Shown piece after piece: positions 1-7,874 of a stretch of 64,000 nucleotides of DNA. Numbering within the stretch: position 1 is the first letter of the stretch; every line of letters starts with the position of its first letter. The position numbers and the translations under genes are program-made. Source of the stretch: Vannielia litorea (GTDB taxonomy: Bacteria > Pseudomonadota > Alphaproteobacteria > Rhodobacterales > Rhodobacteraceae); the NCBI RefSeq assembly GCF_018424695.1, contig NZ_QTNQ01000007.1, positions 1-64,000 of the forward strand, in the 5' to 3' direction. Under the pieces are notes generated by a model. It saw only the letters and a list, made by a program, of their open reading frames with translations. It was not told the origin of the DNA and made no database searches.

Positions 1-145
1 GCACCAGAAGCGCCCGGCCCCAAAGCGCCCCGTCCCCGGAAAAACCCATTTTGAACAAGACGTAAGCCAGGAGCGCAAACATCGCTGCGGCAAAGATTCG
101 ACGCAGCAGAGAGGCGCCGATGCGGAAGTCAGGTTGCTCTGTCAT
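1..145 (-). CDS. Membrane protein, N-terminal fragment cut by window edge
   Basis: Reading the minus strand from the ATG at 145 gives 48 open codons running off the window start. The peptide begins MTEQPDFRIGASLLRRIFAA. After a short basic stretch comes a hydrophobic segment (about residues 18-33) that would cross the membrane, with arginines on the likely cytoplasmic side. Codon choice is GC3-rich as in neighbouring genes, and the gene diverges from pirin across a 136-bp gap. Too little is visible to name the family. Confidence 0.55.
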   Translation of the reverse strand, partial: MTEQPDFRIGASLLRRIFAAAMFALLAYVLFKMGFSGDGALWGRALLV

Positions 146-281
146 GCCCCCTCATAGCAGCCCGGCGGGGCGGCGCAATACTGTGCACCAATGCACTGAC
201 GTGAGGCATGCGGCGCAGGTCCGCGCGTATTGCGAGAGAACCGCCTGCCTCCTATCTTCCTTTCTGAAAGGAGACGCTCTC

Positions 282-1193
282 ATGTCCATCCGTCCCGTCA
301 CCGAAATCCGCCCTGCACAGCCCACTCTGGAGGGCGCGGGCGTCAAGCTGCACCGTGCCTTCGGGTTCCATAACCCCAAGGAACTGGACCCTTTTCTGCT
401 CTTCGACGACTTCCGCAACGAGCGGCCCGAAGACTTCATCAAGGGCTTCCCCTGGCACCCGCATCGCGGCATCGAAACCATCACCTACGTGCTCGCCGGC
501 TCCGTCGAGCACGGCGACTCTCTCGGCAACCGCGGCGTGCTCGGCCCGGGCTCGATCCAGCTCATGACGGCCGGCTCCGGCATCATGCACCAGGAAATGC
601 CGTCGGGAAACGAGAAGGGCCAGATGCACGGCTTCCAGCTCTGGGGCAACCTGCCCGCCTCGCTGAAGATGACCGCCCCCCGCTATCAAGACATTGCAGG
701 CACCGAACTGCCTGAAATTCTTGACGATGACGGCACCCGCATCAAGGTCGTGATCGGTGATTACCGGGGCTACAAGAGCCCGGTGGACGGCATCGCCGCC
801 GACCCTCAGTATCTCGACATCTGGGTGCCTGCTGGCGTGCGAAAGACCTTCAAGGTCGATACCTACCGCCGTGCTTTCGCTTATGTTTTCGAAGGCAATG
901 GCCGCTTCTCCGACGCCTCCGCCCCCGGCGGCGTGCTGCTGGAAAAGGAAGTCATGGGCGAGGAGGTCAACATTCGTGACCTGTCGGGCGACCGCACCCT
1001 CGTGCGCTTCGGCACCGGCGAGGAAGTCACTGTTCAGGCCGGCGAAAACGGCATCCGCTTTTTGCTGATCTCCGGCGCCCCGATCGAGGAACCGGTGGCC
1101 TGGCACGGCCCGATCGTGATGAACACGCCCGCCGAGCTGCAACAGGCCATGGCCGACCTGCGCAACGGCACCTTCGTGAAGCCCGCGCACTGA
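282..1193 (+). CDS. Pirin family protein (bicupin)
   Basis: A protein of 303 aa with the pirin double-cupin fold. The N-terminal cupin carries the metal-binding signature HPHRGIETITYVLAG, followed by HGDSLGN, then GSGIMHQEMP with the further metal-ligand histidine and glutamate. The pirin C-terminal half follows. Bacterial pirins are iron-binding proteins; some have quercetin 2,3-dioxygenase activity and others bind and modulate metabolic enzymes, so the substrate cannot be stated. The start at 282 is chosen because AAAGGAGA lies just upstream and the pirin homology begins there; the reading frame stays open further upstream without pirin-like sequence. It converges on the TetR gene across a long imperfect palindrome. 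Confidence 0.9.
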   Translation: MSIRPVTEIRPAQPTLEGAGVKLHRAFGFHNPKELDPFLLFDDFRNERPEDFIKGFPWHPHRGIETITYVLAGSVEHGDSLGNRGVLGPGSIQLMTAGSGIMHQEMPSGNEKGQMHGFQLWGNLPASLKMTAPRYQDIAGTELPEILDDDGTRIKVVIGDYRGYKSPVDGIAADPQYLDIWVPAGVRKTFKVDTYRRAFAYVFEGNGRFSDASAPGGVLLEKEVMGEEVNIRDLSGDRTLVRFGTGEEVTVQAGENGIRFLLISGAPIEEPVAWHGPIVMNTPAELQQAMADLRNGTFVKPAH

Positions 1194-1198
1194 CGAGC

Positions 1199-1266
1199 CA
1201 GCTGCTCTTCGGCCCTTCCGGCCCTCATCGCAGCTGCGAAGAGGGTCCGAAGGGCCCGATGAGCTG
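1199..1266. terminator. Long imperfect palindrome between convergent genes
   Basis: An imperfect inverted repeat of about 68 bp centred on CAGCTG near 1233. Paired blocks include CTCTTCG (1205-1211) with CGAAGAG (1237-1243), GGCCCTTC (1211-1218) with GAAGGGCC (1249-1256), and CTCATCG (1224-1230) with CGATGAG (1257-1263). It sits between the ends of the pirin and TetR genes, so a bidirectional terminator is the simplest reading. No clear T-tract follows. Confidence 0.5.
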
Positions 1267-1332
1267 ACAGCGTCGCGGTATTAAGGCCAAATTAACCGGC
1301 GGGCGTGATACTGCTGTGACCAAGCAAAAGGA

Positions 1333-1920
1333 TCACGCCCCCTTCACAGCCCGCCGCACCATATTCCAATAGATCCGTTCCACCCGCTCCTGGCTGAGCC
1401 GCCCGCCTTCGCGGTACCACGTGTTCACGCCGTTGAGCATGGCAATCACGGCCATGGTGGCCAGCCGGGTGTCAGGAATCTGGAACACACCCTTCTCCTG
1501 GCCCTCCACCAGAACGGCTTCCACCGCGTCCTCGTAGCGCCGGCGCAGCTTCGAGATTACCTTGTGGTTCTCGGGCTCAAGGTTGCGCAACTCCATGTAG
1601 TTGATGAAGACGCCATCCTTGTGGCTGAGGTTGTAGCCGATGTGAAAGCGCACGATCCACTCCAGCCGCTCTCCCGGGCTGCCGTCGGGCATGGTGGCGA
1701 GGCCTGCAAGCACTTCGCTCATGTGGTCATGCATCAGATCGAATAAAAGCGCTTGTTTATCAGAGGTATAAGTATAAAGCGCGCCAGCCTGAACGCCCAC
1801 TTCACGCGCGATCTGGCGCATCGAAACCGCCGCGTAGCCATATTGCGCAAAGAGCCGAAGTGCGGCCTCGCGCACCTTCGGCCCAGTGATTTCCGCATGT
1901 GAGCCCGTCTTCCTCGCCAT
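1333..1920 (-). CDS. TetR/AcrR family transcriptional regulator
   Basis: A protein of 195 aa. Residues of about 12-60 form a TetR_N helix-turn-helix domain, including VREAALRLFAQYGYAAVSMR and the recognition-helix region GVQAGALYTYTSDKQALL. The rest is a helical ligand-binding domain, whose ligand cannot be inferred. A perfect 14-bp palindrome, TGAACGCGCGTTCA, lies 17 bp upstream of the start, which argues for autoregulation and control of the divergent lipoprotein gene. TetR proteins with similar N-termini often control fatty-acid or acyl-CoA genes, but no such gene is adjacent. Confidence 0.9.
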   Translation of the reverse strand: MARKTGSHAEITGPKVREAALRLFAQYGYAAVSMRQIAREVGVQAGALYTYTSDKQALLFDLMHDHMSEVLAGLATMPDGSPGERLEWIVRFHIGYNLSHKDGVFINYMELRNLEPENHKVISKLRRRYEDAVEAVLVEGQEKGVFQIPDTRLATMAVIAMLNGVNTWYREGGRLSQERVERIYWNMVRRAVKGA

Positions 1921-1936
1921 GCCCGCCAGAAAAACC

Positions 1937-1950
1937 TGAACGCGCGTTCA
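1937..1950. promoter_or_regulatory. Palindromic operator, probable TetR binding site
   Basis: TGAACGCGCGTTCA is a perfect 14-bp palindrome, 16 bp before the TetR start codon and 68 bp before the divergent lipoprotein. Position, symmetry and length fit a TetR-family operator; the binding itself is inferred. Confidence 0.65.
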
Positions 1951-2018
1951 ATTCAAGCGTGGATGTTAGCGCCCACATCCCGCTTCCCTCCCCCTGCGCC
2001 AGCCGATACCTTGGCGCC

Positions 2019-2312
2019 ATGAACCGCGCCGCCCTCCTCCTTTTCCTCGCCCTCGCGGGCTGCACCCAGTTTCCGGAACTGGATGCGGTGGTGAGCAGCT
2101 CCGCCAAATCCGCCGCCTACCCGAGGCTGCAGCCGCTCGACAGCGTGCTGGCCCGGGCCAACGCCTCCACGACCGACCCGCAGGCGGTGCGCGGCAATCT
2201 CGCCGCTCGCGTCGCAGCTTTGCGCGCCCGCGCCGCCCGGATGCGCGGCCCGATCATCGAGCCCGCAATCCGGGCCAGGATGAACGCCGCGCTGCGTCGC
2301 CATTCAGGTTGA
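2019..2312 (+). CDS. Small predicted lipoprotein
   Basis: A protein of 97 aa starting MNRAALLLFLALAGC. It has a short basic n-region, a hydrophobic core and the lipobox LAGC, with Cys15 as the predicted lipidated residue. The mature part is Ala/Arg-rich and probably helical, without a domain I recognise. The ATG at 2019 is chosen because it puts the signal peptide at the very N-terminus; the frame is open further upstream but without signal features. It is divergent from TetR and lies 57 bp before hom. The role is unknown. Confidence 0.65.
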   Translation: MNRAALLLFLALAGCTQFPELDAVVSSSAKSAAYPRLQPLDSVLARANASTTDPQAVRGNLAARVAALRARAARMRGPIIEPAIRARMNAALRRHSG

Positions 2313-2369
2313 GCCTGCCCGCGCAAAGGGCTATGCCCGCGCAGGATTTGCGCAATATGGAGGCCCGAC

Positions 2370-3656
2370 ATGTCTGACCCGCTTCGCCTTGGTATCGCCG
2401 GGCTCGGCACTGTCGGCGCAGGTGTCGTCAAGATCGTCCGCCACCATGCTGCCCTGCTGGAGGCCCGCACCGGGCGCCGCATCACCATCTCGGCCGTCTC
2501 CGCCCGTTCCCGCGACAAGGATCGCGGCGTGCCGCTGAAGGATTATGCGTGGGAAGACAACGCGGTCGAGCTCGCCACGCGCGATGATGTCGATGTGTTC
2601 GTCGAGCTGATGGGCGGCGAGGATGGCCCGGCCAAAGCCGCCACCGAGGCCGCCATTGCGGCGGGCAAGCACGTGGTCACCGCCAACAAGGCAATGCTCG
2701 CCATCCATGGTCAGGCGCTCGCCGAAGCTGCCGAAGCCGCCGGGGGTCAGGTTCGCTACGAGGCCGCCGTGGCGGGCGGCATCCCGGTGATCAAATCCCT
2801 CACCGAGGGGTTGGCCGCCAACGAGATCACCCGTGTGATGGGCGTAATGAACGGCACCTGCAACTATATCCTCACCCGGATGGAGGCCACCGGCCAGGGC
2901 TATAACGCGCTGTTCGATGAATGCGCCAAGCTGGGCTATCTCGAGGCCGACCCCGAGCTTGACGTGGGCGGCATCGACGCCGCGCACAAGCTGGCCATCC
3001 TTTCCTCTATCGCCTTCGGAACGCAAGTAAATTTCGATGGCATCGAAATCGAAGGCATCCAGCGCATCACCCTCTCCGACATCCGCCACGCCGCCGACAT
3101 GGGCTTCCGTATCAAACTGCTCGGCGTCGCCCAGATGACAGGCCGCGGCCTCGAACAGCGGATGACCCCCTGCCTCGTGCCCTACGACTCCCCGCTCGGG
3201 CAACTCGAGGGCGGCACCAACATGGTGGTGATCGAGGGCGACGCGGTGGAGCAGATCGTGCTGCGCGGCCCCGGTGCCGGCGAAGGCCCCACCGCCTCTG
3301 CCGTCATGGCCGACATCTGCGACCTTGCCCGCGGCGCCCGCCTGCCTGTCTTCGGCAAACCCGCGACAACGCTGGAAGAATCCAGGGCCGCCCGCTCCGC
3401 CTCCGCGGCGCCCTACTACCTGCGGATGGATCTCCACGACAAGCCCGGTGCGATGGCCAAGGTGGCCGCTGCCCTCGGCGAAGCAGGGGTGTCGATTGAT
3501 CGGATGCGTCAGTATGGCCACGACAATGAGGCCGCCCCGGTGCTCTTCGTCACCCACAAAACACCGCACGCTTCCCTGACCGAGGCCCTGCACGCCATCA
3601 CCGAGACGGGGGTGGTTCTGGGTGATCCGGTGGCGCTGAGGATCGAGCAGGTCTGA
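2370..3656 (+). CDS. hom: Homoserine dehydrogenase
   Basis: A protein of 428 aa, the usual length for a monofunctional enzyme. It reduces L-aspartate 4-semialdehyde to L-homoserine with NAD(P)H, at the branch to threonine, methionine and isoleucine. The Rossmann GLGTVG motif spans residues 11-16. The catalytic domain has VMNGTCNYILTRM and GYLEADPELDVGGIDAAHKL, the latter holding the conserved Glu/Asp/Lys residues. A C-terminal ACT domain begins near YYLRMDLHDKPGAMAKVAAA and implies feedback control by an amino acid, classically threonine. The start is set by GGAGG seven bases upstream of the ATG. Confidence 0.97.
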   Translation: MSDPLRLGIAGLGTVGAGVVKIVRHHAALLEARTGRRITISAVSARSRDKDRGVPLKDYAWEDNAVELATRDDVDVFVELMGGEDGPAKAATEAAIAAGKHVVTANKAMLAIHGQALAEAAEAAGGQVRYEAAVAGGIPVIKSLTEGLAANEITRVMGVMNGTCNYILTRMEATGQGYNALFDECAKLGYLEADPELDVGGIDAAHKLAILSSIAFGTQVNFDGIEIEGIQRITLSDIRHAADMGFRIKLLGVAQMTGRGLEQRMTPCLVPYDSPLGQLEGGTNMVVIEGDAVEQIVLRGPGAGEGPTASAVMADICDLARGARLPVFGKPATTLEESRAARSASAAPYYLRMDLHDKPGAMAKVAAALGEAGVSIDRMRQYGHDNEAAPVLFVTHKTPHASLTEALHAITETGVVLGDPVALRIEQV

Positions 3657-3729
3657 TCCGCGCCTGATCAAGCCTGTCTGACGGCCATTGTCACTTGAGC
3701 CGCGCCGTAACGCGCGGCATCTTCAGCCC

Positions 3730-5346
3730 ATGCTGCGGCTCGTCCTCCTTCTCTCGCTGGTGGCTCTGCCTGTCCGGGCAGACAGTCTCTCCGACCGGGC
3801 GTTTCAGGCGGCCCAGCTCGCCATGCTCTCCTCTGCCGGCAGCGCCATCCGGCAGGCAGAGCTGCGCCGTGCCGCGGGCTCCGGCCCCCTGGCGGACCTG
3901 CTGAAGGCGCGCCAGCGGGTGGCCGACAGGCGCGCCCGGGCTGAGGCCGAGCTGGGCGCGCTCGGCCGCAGCGGCACCTCGCAAACCTCTGACGCCACAC
4001 GGCTTTCCGGCGAGATCGAGGCTTTCGGCACCGAAATTGCGCGGCTCGACGCGCAGATTGCAACCAGCTTCCCGCGCTTTGCCGAACTCACGCGCCCCCG
4101 GCCCATGGCGCTCAGCGAGGTTCAGCAGGCGCTCGCGCCGGACGAGGGGCTTCTGTTCATCTACACCGGCGCAACCGAAACGCACATCTGGGCCGTCACG
4201 CCCACCCGCACGGCGTGGCAGCGGATCGGGCTTGGCGAGGCAGACATCGCGGGCGACGTGGCCGCGCTGCGCCAATCCCTCAGTGTCGCCAGCAATGCGA
4301 GGGGGGCCGAAGCCCTCAAGCGCCTTGGGCAAAAGCCGCAGATCACGCCCTTCGACCGAACCCGCGCGCATCTCGTCTACGCCGATCTTCTGGCCGACAT
4401 GATGCCCGCGCTTGCCGAGGCCGAGCGGCTCTACACCGTTGCCCGTGGCCCTCTCACCGGCCTGCCGCTGGGGCTGCTGGTGATGGAAATGCCTACCGAC
4501 CCCGCGCAGGACGGCGATCCGGAGGCGCTACGTGCAACCCCTTGGTTTTTCCAGCGTTTTGCTCTCGCTGCCCTGCCCACGGTCGAGAGTTTGCGGGCCA
4601 TCGCCGCGCCAGCCCCGGCCCTCGCCGCCAACACCCCCACCAGGCGCTTTCTTGGCATTGGCGCACCGCGCCTGACCGGCGGGGCGAACGGGTTGCGCGG
4701 GGTCACGATGTCGGGCGCAACCGCCGACCCAGAAAGCATCCGCGCCCTCGCCCCGCTGCCGGGCACTCTTCGCGAGTTACGCGCCATTGCCGCCACGCTG
4801 GACGCGGGGCCGGCCTCCCTGCTGACGGGAGATGCCGCCGTAGAGCCCGCGCTGCGCGAAGCCGGGCTGGAAAAGGCAGAGGTGGTGGTTTTTGCCACCC
4901 ACGGCCTGCTGTCTGGCGAGTTGGAGGGCCTTGCCGAACCAGCCCTCGTCCTCACCCCGCCAGAGGTGGCAAGTGCCACCAATGACGGGCTGCTTACCGC
5001 CTCCGAGATCGCAGATATGTCGCTCTCCGCCGAGTGGGTCATCCTTTCGGCCTGCAACACGGCGGGCGGCGATGGTCGCCCCGATGCAGAAGGCCTTTCA
5101 GGCTTGGCCCGGGCCTTCCTCGTCGCCGGGGCCGAGACCCTCATGGTCAGTCACTGGCCGGTCCGTGACGATGCCGCTGCCCGGCTGACGACCGATGCGT
5201 TTTCCGCCCTCACCCGGGACGATATTCAAAGCAAATCCAGCGCCTTGCAGGCCTCCATGCAAGCGATGCTCGAAGACGGGAGCGACCCGACGCTGGCGCA
5301 TCCCGCAGCCTGGGCCCCTTTCATCCTCGTCGGAGACGGGTCATGA
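3730..5346 (+). CDS. Exported CHAT-domain protein (caspase-like fold)
   Basis: A protein of 538 aa. The ATG at 3730 is chosen because it opens a Sec signal peptide (MLRLVLLLSLVALPVRADS, cut after VRA); the frame continues upstream only through a TTG without signal features. Residues of about 55-115 are helical and charged, possibly coiled coil. The C-terminal third is a CHAT domain with the two expected catalytic residues: His391 in VVVFATHGLLSGELE and Cys442 in VILSACNTAGG. It then has the typical end GLARAFLVAGAETLMVSHWPV. CHAT proteins are separase/caspase-like peptidases, often paired with TPR partners. The stop overlaps the next gene, which is a helical-repeat protein. Substrate unknown; periplasmic location inferred. 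Confidence 0.85.
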   Translation: MLRLVLLLSLVALPVRADSLSDRAFQAAQLAMLSSAGSAIRQAELRRAAGSGPLADLLKARQRVADRRARAEAELGALGRSGTSQTSDATRLSGEIEAFGTEIARLDAQIATSFPRFAELTRPRPMALSEVQQALAPDEGLLFIYTGATETHIWAVTPTRTAWQRIGLGEADIAGDVAALRQSLSVASNARGAEALKRLGQKPQITPFDRTRAHLVYADLLADMMPALAEAERLYTVARGPLTGLPLGLLVMEMPTDPAQDGDPEALRATPWFFQRFALAALPTVESLRAIAAPAPALAANTPTRRFLGIGAPRLTGGANGLRGVTMSGATADPESIRALAPLPGTLRELRAIAATLDAGPASLLTGDAAVEPALREAGLEKAEVVVFATHGLLSGELEGLAEPALVLTPPEVASATNDGLLTASEIADMSLSAEWVILSACNTAGGDGRPDAEGLSGLARAFLVAGAETLMVSHWPVRDDAAARLTTDAFSALTRDDIQSKSSALQASMQAMLEDGSDPTLAHPAAWAPFILVGDGS

Positions 5347-6809
5347 TGCGGTGGCTCGCGCTCATCCTCTTTCTTACCCTGCATCCCACGCTCGCACTGG
5401 CGCAGGACACGGGGCCTGACGGCCCGGCGTTCGATGCCATGCTCTCGAGAATGAACAGTGCCGTCGCCACCAGCAATGACGACGAGATCTATGCCACCCT
5501 GAATTCCGGCATCCGCGACGCCCGCGAAACAGGGCAGCTCACGCCGGGCTGGTCGATCTTCTATGCCATGCTCACCGACCTCGCCCGCCTGCAAAAAGAC
5601 AACCCCGCCTACGCCCTGCAACTGGCCGAGGATGGCCTGGCACTGGTGGCTCGCGCCGACGGCACGCAGGACGAGGTTGGCTGGGCCCTGATGGTCTCCA
5701 AGGCCTACGCGCTCGCGGATCTGGGCCGATACGCCGAAGCCGTGGAGGTTGGCCGCCAAGCTCTTCCCCTCTTCCGCGGCACCTACGGCGACGAGGCGGC
5801 AGACGAGTTTGCAGGCTATGTAAACCAGTGGGAGCGCGGCGAGTTGGGCGATTTCAACCGCTCCGCCCTCGACATTGCGCAGGAGCGGATCACACGGGCG
5901 GAGCAGGCCTATATGGCCAATGAATTCGGGCGCACGATCGAACTGGCGCAATCCGCGCGCCTGCCCGGCATTGCGGGCGCTGGAGAGGCCGGCGTGCGCG
6001 TGCGCGGCATGAACTTTCGGGCCGAAAACCTTGTCGGGCAGGCGCAATTTCAGCTTGGGCGGCAGCGTGATGCCTGCGGCAGCCTGCTGAGCGCCCTGCG
6101 CCACGTGGCGGCGCCGTGGGACGGCAGCACGCGCATTTCCTGGCACCTGCCACCGGAGTCACCGGCAGACCGGCAGCTGTTCTACATGCATATGAGCCGC
6201 CTGAGCGCCTGCGCGTCGCATCTCGGCCAGCCTGACCTTGCCAATGCGGCCCTGCTGGAAGCCGAGGCCCTCGCCAACCGCCCGGACCAGAAAGCCGACG
6301 CAATGACAAGCAGGGCCTCCCTGCTGGCGCAATCCGGCGATTGGGAAGGCGCGCACGACCTGTTGCAAGAGGCCGTCGATGTGGCCCGCACCTCGGGCAA
6401 CCCGCTGATCATAGATGCAACCCGTTTCTACGCCGCGCTCGTCGCGGTCAAGACGGCCGCCCTGCGAGGCGTGACCGCTCCGACCGAGGCACTTGCCGAA
6501 GCCGCCGAAGTGATCCTCCGCCAAACAGAGCCGCCTCTGGGCCATGTCTTCGTTCTGCGCGAAACAGCGGAAACGCTTTTGGGCATTGGAGAAACCACCG
6601 CCGCGCTCGAGTTCTCCGAGCGCTCTGTGAACATGTTGCGTAGCTTCCTCGACACCTCGACCGACAGCCAGTTCGGCACCGACCAGGCCCGCGCGGGCAT
6701 GTCGAACGCGGTTGAAACCTTCCTCTCCGCCGCGCATCGCACCGCGGAGGCCAGAGGAGCGGCGCATTGCCCCGCCGCCAAGTATCGCCACTGCGTCATT
6801 GAAGAGTGA
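5343..6809 (+). CDS. Exported helical-repeat (TPR-like) protein, partner of the CHAT protein
   Basis: A protein of 488 aa with an N-terminal signal peptide (MMRWLALILFLTLHPTLALA, cut near AQD). The mature protein is almost all alpha-helical with degenerate TPR-like units, for example NPAYALQLAEDGLALVARAD, WALMVSKAYALADLGRYAEA and ALLEAEALANRPDQKADAMT. No enzymatic motif is visible. Its ATG overlaps the stop codon of the CHAT gene (ATGATG across the TGA), so the two are very likely translated together and may form a complex. TPR proteins are common partners or targets of CHAT peptidases. Function beyond that is unknown. Confidence 0.75.
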   Translation: MMRWLALILFLTLHPTLALAQDTGPDGPAFDAMLSRMNSAVATSNDDEIYATLNSGIRDARETGQLTPGWSIFYAMLTDLARLQKDNPAYALQLAEDGLALVARADGTQDEVGWALMVSKAYALADLGRYAEAVEVGRQALPLFRGTYGDEAADEFAGYVNQWERGELGDFNRSALDIAQERITRAEQAYMANEFGRTIELAQSARLPGIAGAGEAGVRVRGMNFRAENLVGQAQFQLGRQRDACGSLLSALRHVAAPWDGSTRISWHLPPESPADRQLFYMHMSRLSACASHLGQPDLANAALLEAEALANRPDQKADAMTSRASLLAQSGDWEGAHDLLQEAVDVARTSGNPLIIDATRFYAALVAVKTAALRGVTAPTEALAEAAEVILRQTEPPLGHVFVLRETAETLLGIGETTAALEFSERSVNMLRSFLDTSTDSQFGTDQARAGMSNAVETFLSAAHRTAEARGAAHCPAAKYRHCVIEE

Positions 6810-6902
6810 TCCGCTTGCGCTAACACCGTGCCGAAGGGTTGCGCCCTCCCGGGGGGAAGGCTACCCAATCGGCAACAGCATCTGCGCACGAGGGCCGCCG
6901 AC

Positions 6903-7874
6903 ATGACCACCAAACCCGAATTTCACGACCGGTTGCTCTCGCTGGGCCTGGCCCGCGTCTCCGAGGCGGCCGCGCTCCATTCCGCCCGGCTCATCGGGCG
7001 CGGCGACGAGAAGGCCGCCGACCAGGCTGCCGTGAACGCCATGCGCGACCAGCTGAACCTGCTGGATATCAAGGGCACCGTTGTGATCGGCGAGGGCGAG
7101 CGTGACGAGGCCCCGATGCTCTTTATCGGCGAGGAGGTCGGCACCGGAAACGGCCCCGAGGTCGACATCGCCCTCGACCCGCTCGAAGGCACGACCCTGA
7201 CGGCAAAGGACATGCCCAACGCGCTCACTGTGATCGCCATGGCCCCGCGCGGCTCGATGCTCCATGCACCCGACGTCTACATGGAAAAGCTGGCTGTCGG
7301 CCCCGGCTACCCTGAGAACATCGTCAGCCTCGATCAATCGCCCGCCGAGCGTGTGCGCCTGCTGGCCGCCGCTAAGCAGGCCACTCCCGAAGATATTACC
7401 GTCTGCATCCTCGAACGCCCGCGCCATGAGGAGCTGATTGCCGAGGTCCGCTCCACCGGCGCCGCAATCCGGCTCATCACCGATGGAGACGTCGCCGGGG
7501 TGATGCATTGTGCCGAACCCGAGAAGACCGGCATCGACATGTACATGGGCCTGGGCGGCGCCCCCGAAGGCGTGCTGGCCGCGGCAGCTCTCAAGTGCAT
7601 GGGCGGCCAGATGTGGGGCCGCCTGACCTTCCGCAACGATGACGAGAAGGCCCGCGCCAAGAAGGCAGGGATCGAGGATCTCGACCGCATCTACAGCCGC
7701 GACGAGATGGTGCAGCATGATGTGATCTTCGCCGCCACCGGCGTGACCGACGGCTCCCTTGTGCCCGGCATCAAGCGCGAAGTCGGCTACCTGACTGCGG
7801 AGACGCTGCTGATGCGCTCCAAGACAGGGTCGGTCCGGCGGATGCAGTATCGCAACCCGACCTCCGCGATGTGA
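6903..7874 (+). CDS. glpX: Class II fructose-1,6-bisphosphatase (GlpX)
   Basis: A protein of 323 aa, the family's usual length. It hydrolyses fructose 1,6-bisphosphate to fructose 6-phosphate in gluconeogenesis; some members also act on sedoheptulose 1,7-bisphosphate. Metal and substrate residues are visible in VVIGEGERDEAPMLFIGEEV and DIALDPLEGTTLTA, and later in LITDGDVAGVMHC and GLGGAPEGVLAAAALKCMGG. The ATG at 6903 starts the GlpX homology (MTTKPEFHDRLLSLGLARVSE); the longer frame adds 25 residues unlike GlpX. The stop overlaps the recJ start. Next to recJ and close to hom, it belongs to a neighbourhood I recall as common in Rhodobacterales. Confidence 0.96.
   Translation: MTTKPEFHDRLLSLGLARVSEAAALHSARLIGRGDEKAADQAAVNAMRDQLNLLDIKGTVVIGEGERDEAPMLFIGEEVGTGNGPEVDIALDPLEGTTLTAKDMPNALTVIAMAPRGSMLHAPDVYMEKLAVGPGYPENIVSLDQSPAERVRLLAAAKQATPEDITVCILERPRHEELIAEVRSTGAAIRLITDGDVAGVMHCAEPEKTGIDMYMGLGGAPEGVLAAAALKCMGGQMWGRLTFRNDDEKARAKKAGIEDLDRIYSRDEMVQHDVIFAATGVTDGSLVPGIKREVGYLTAETLLMRSKTGSVRRMQYRNPTSAM

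Noticed and set aside
252-1190. Long minus-strand frame opposite pirin (312 codons)
   Set aside because: Reads antisense to a well-matched pirin gene; long mirror frames are expected at this GC content and the peptide resembles no family.
2313-2369. Riboswitch or leader peptide before hom
   Set aside because: The gap is only 57 bp and contains just the ribosome site; no fold or short peptide rich in threonine or methionine is visible.
2331-3671. 446-codon minus-strand frame opposite hom
   Set aside because: Antisense shadow of homoserine dehydrogenase, rich in His/Gly/Asp as mirror frames of GC-rich genes are.
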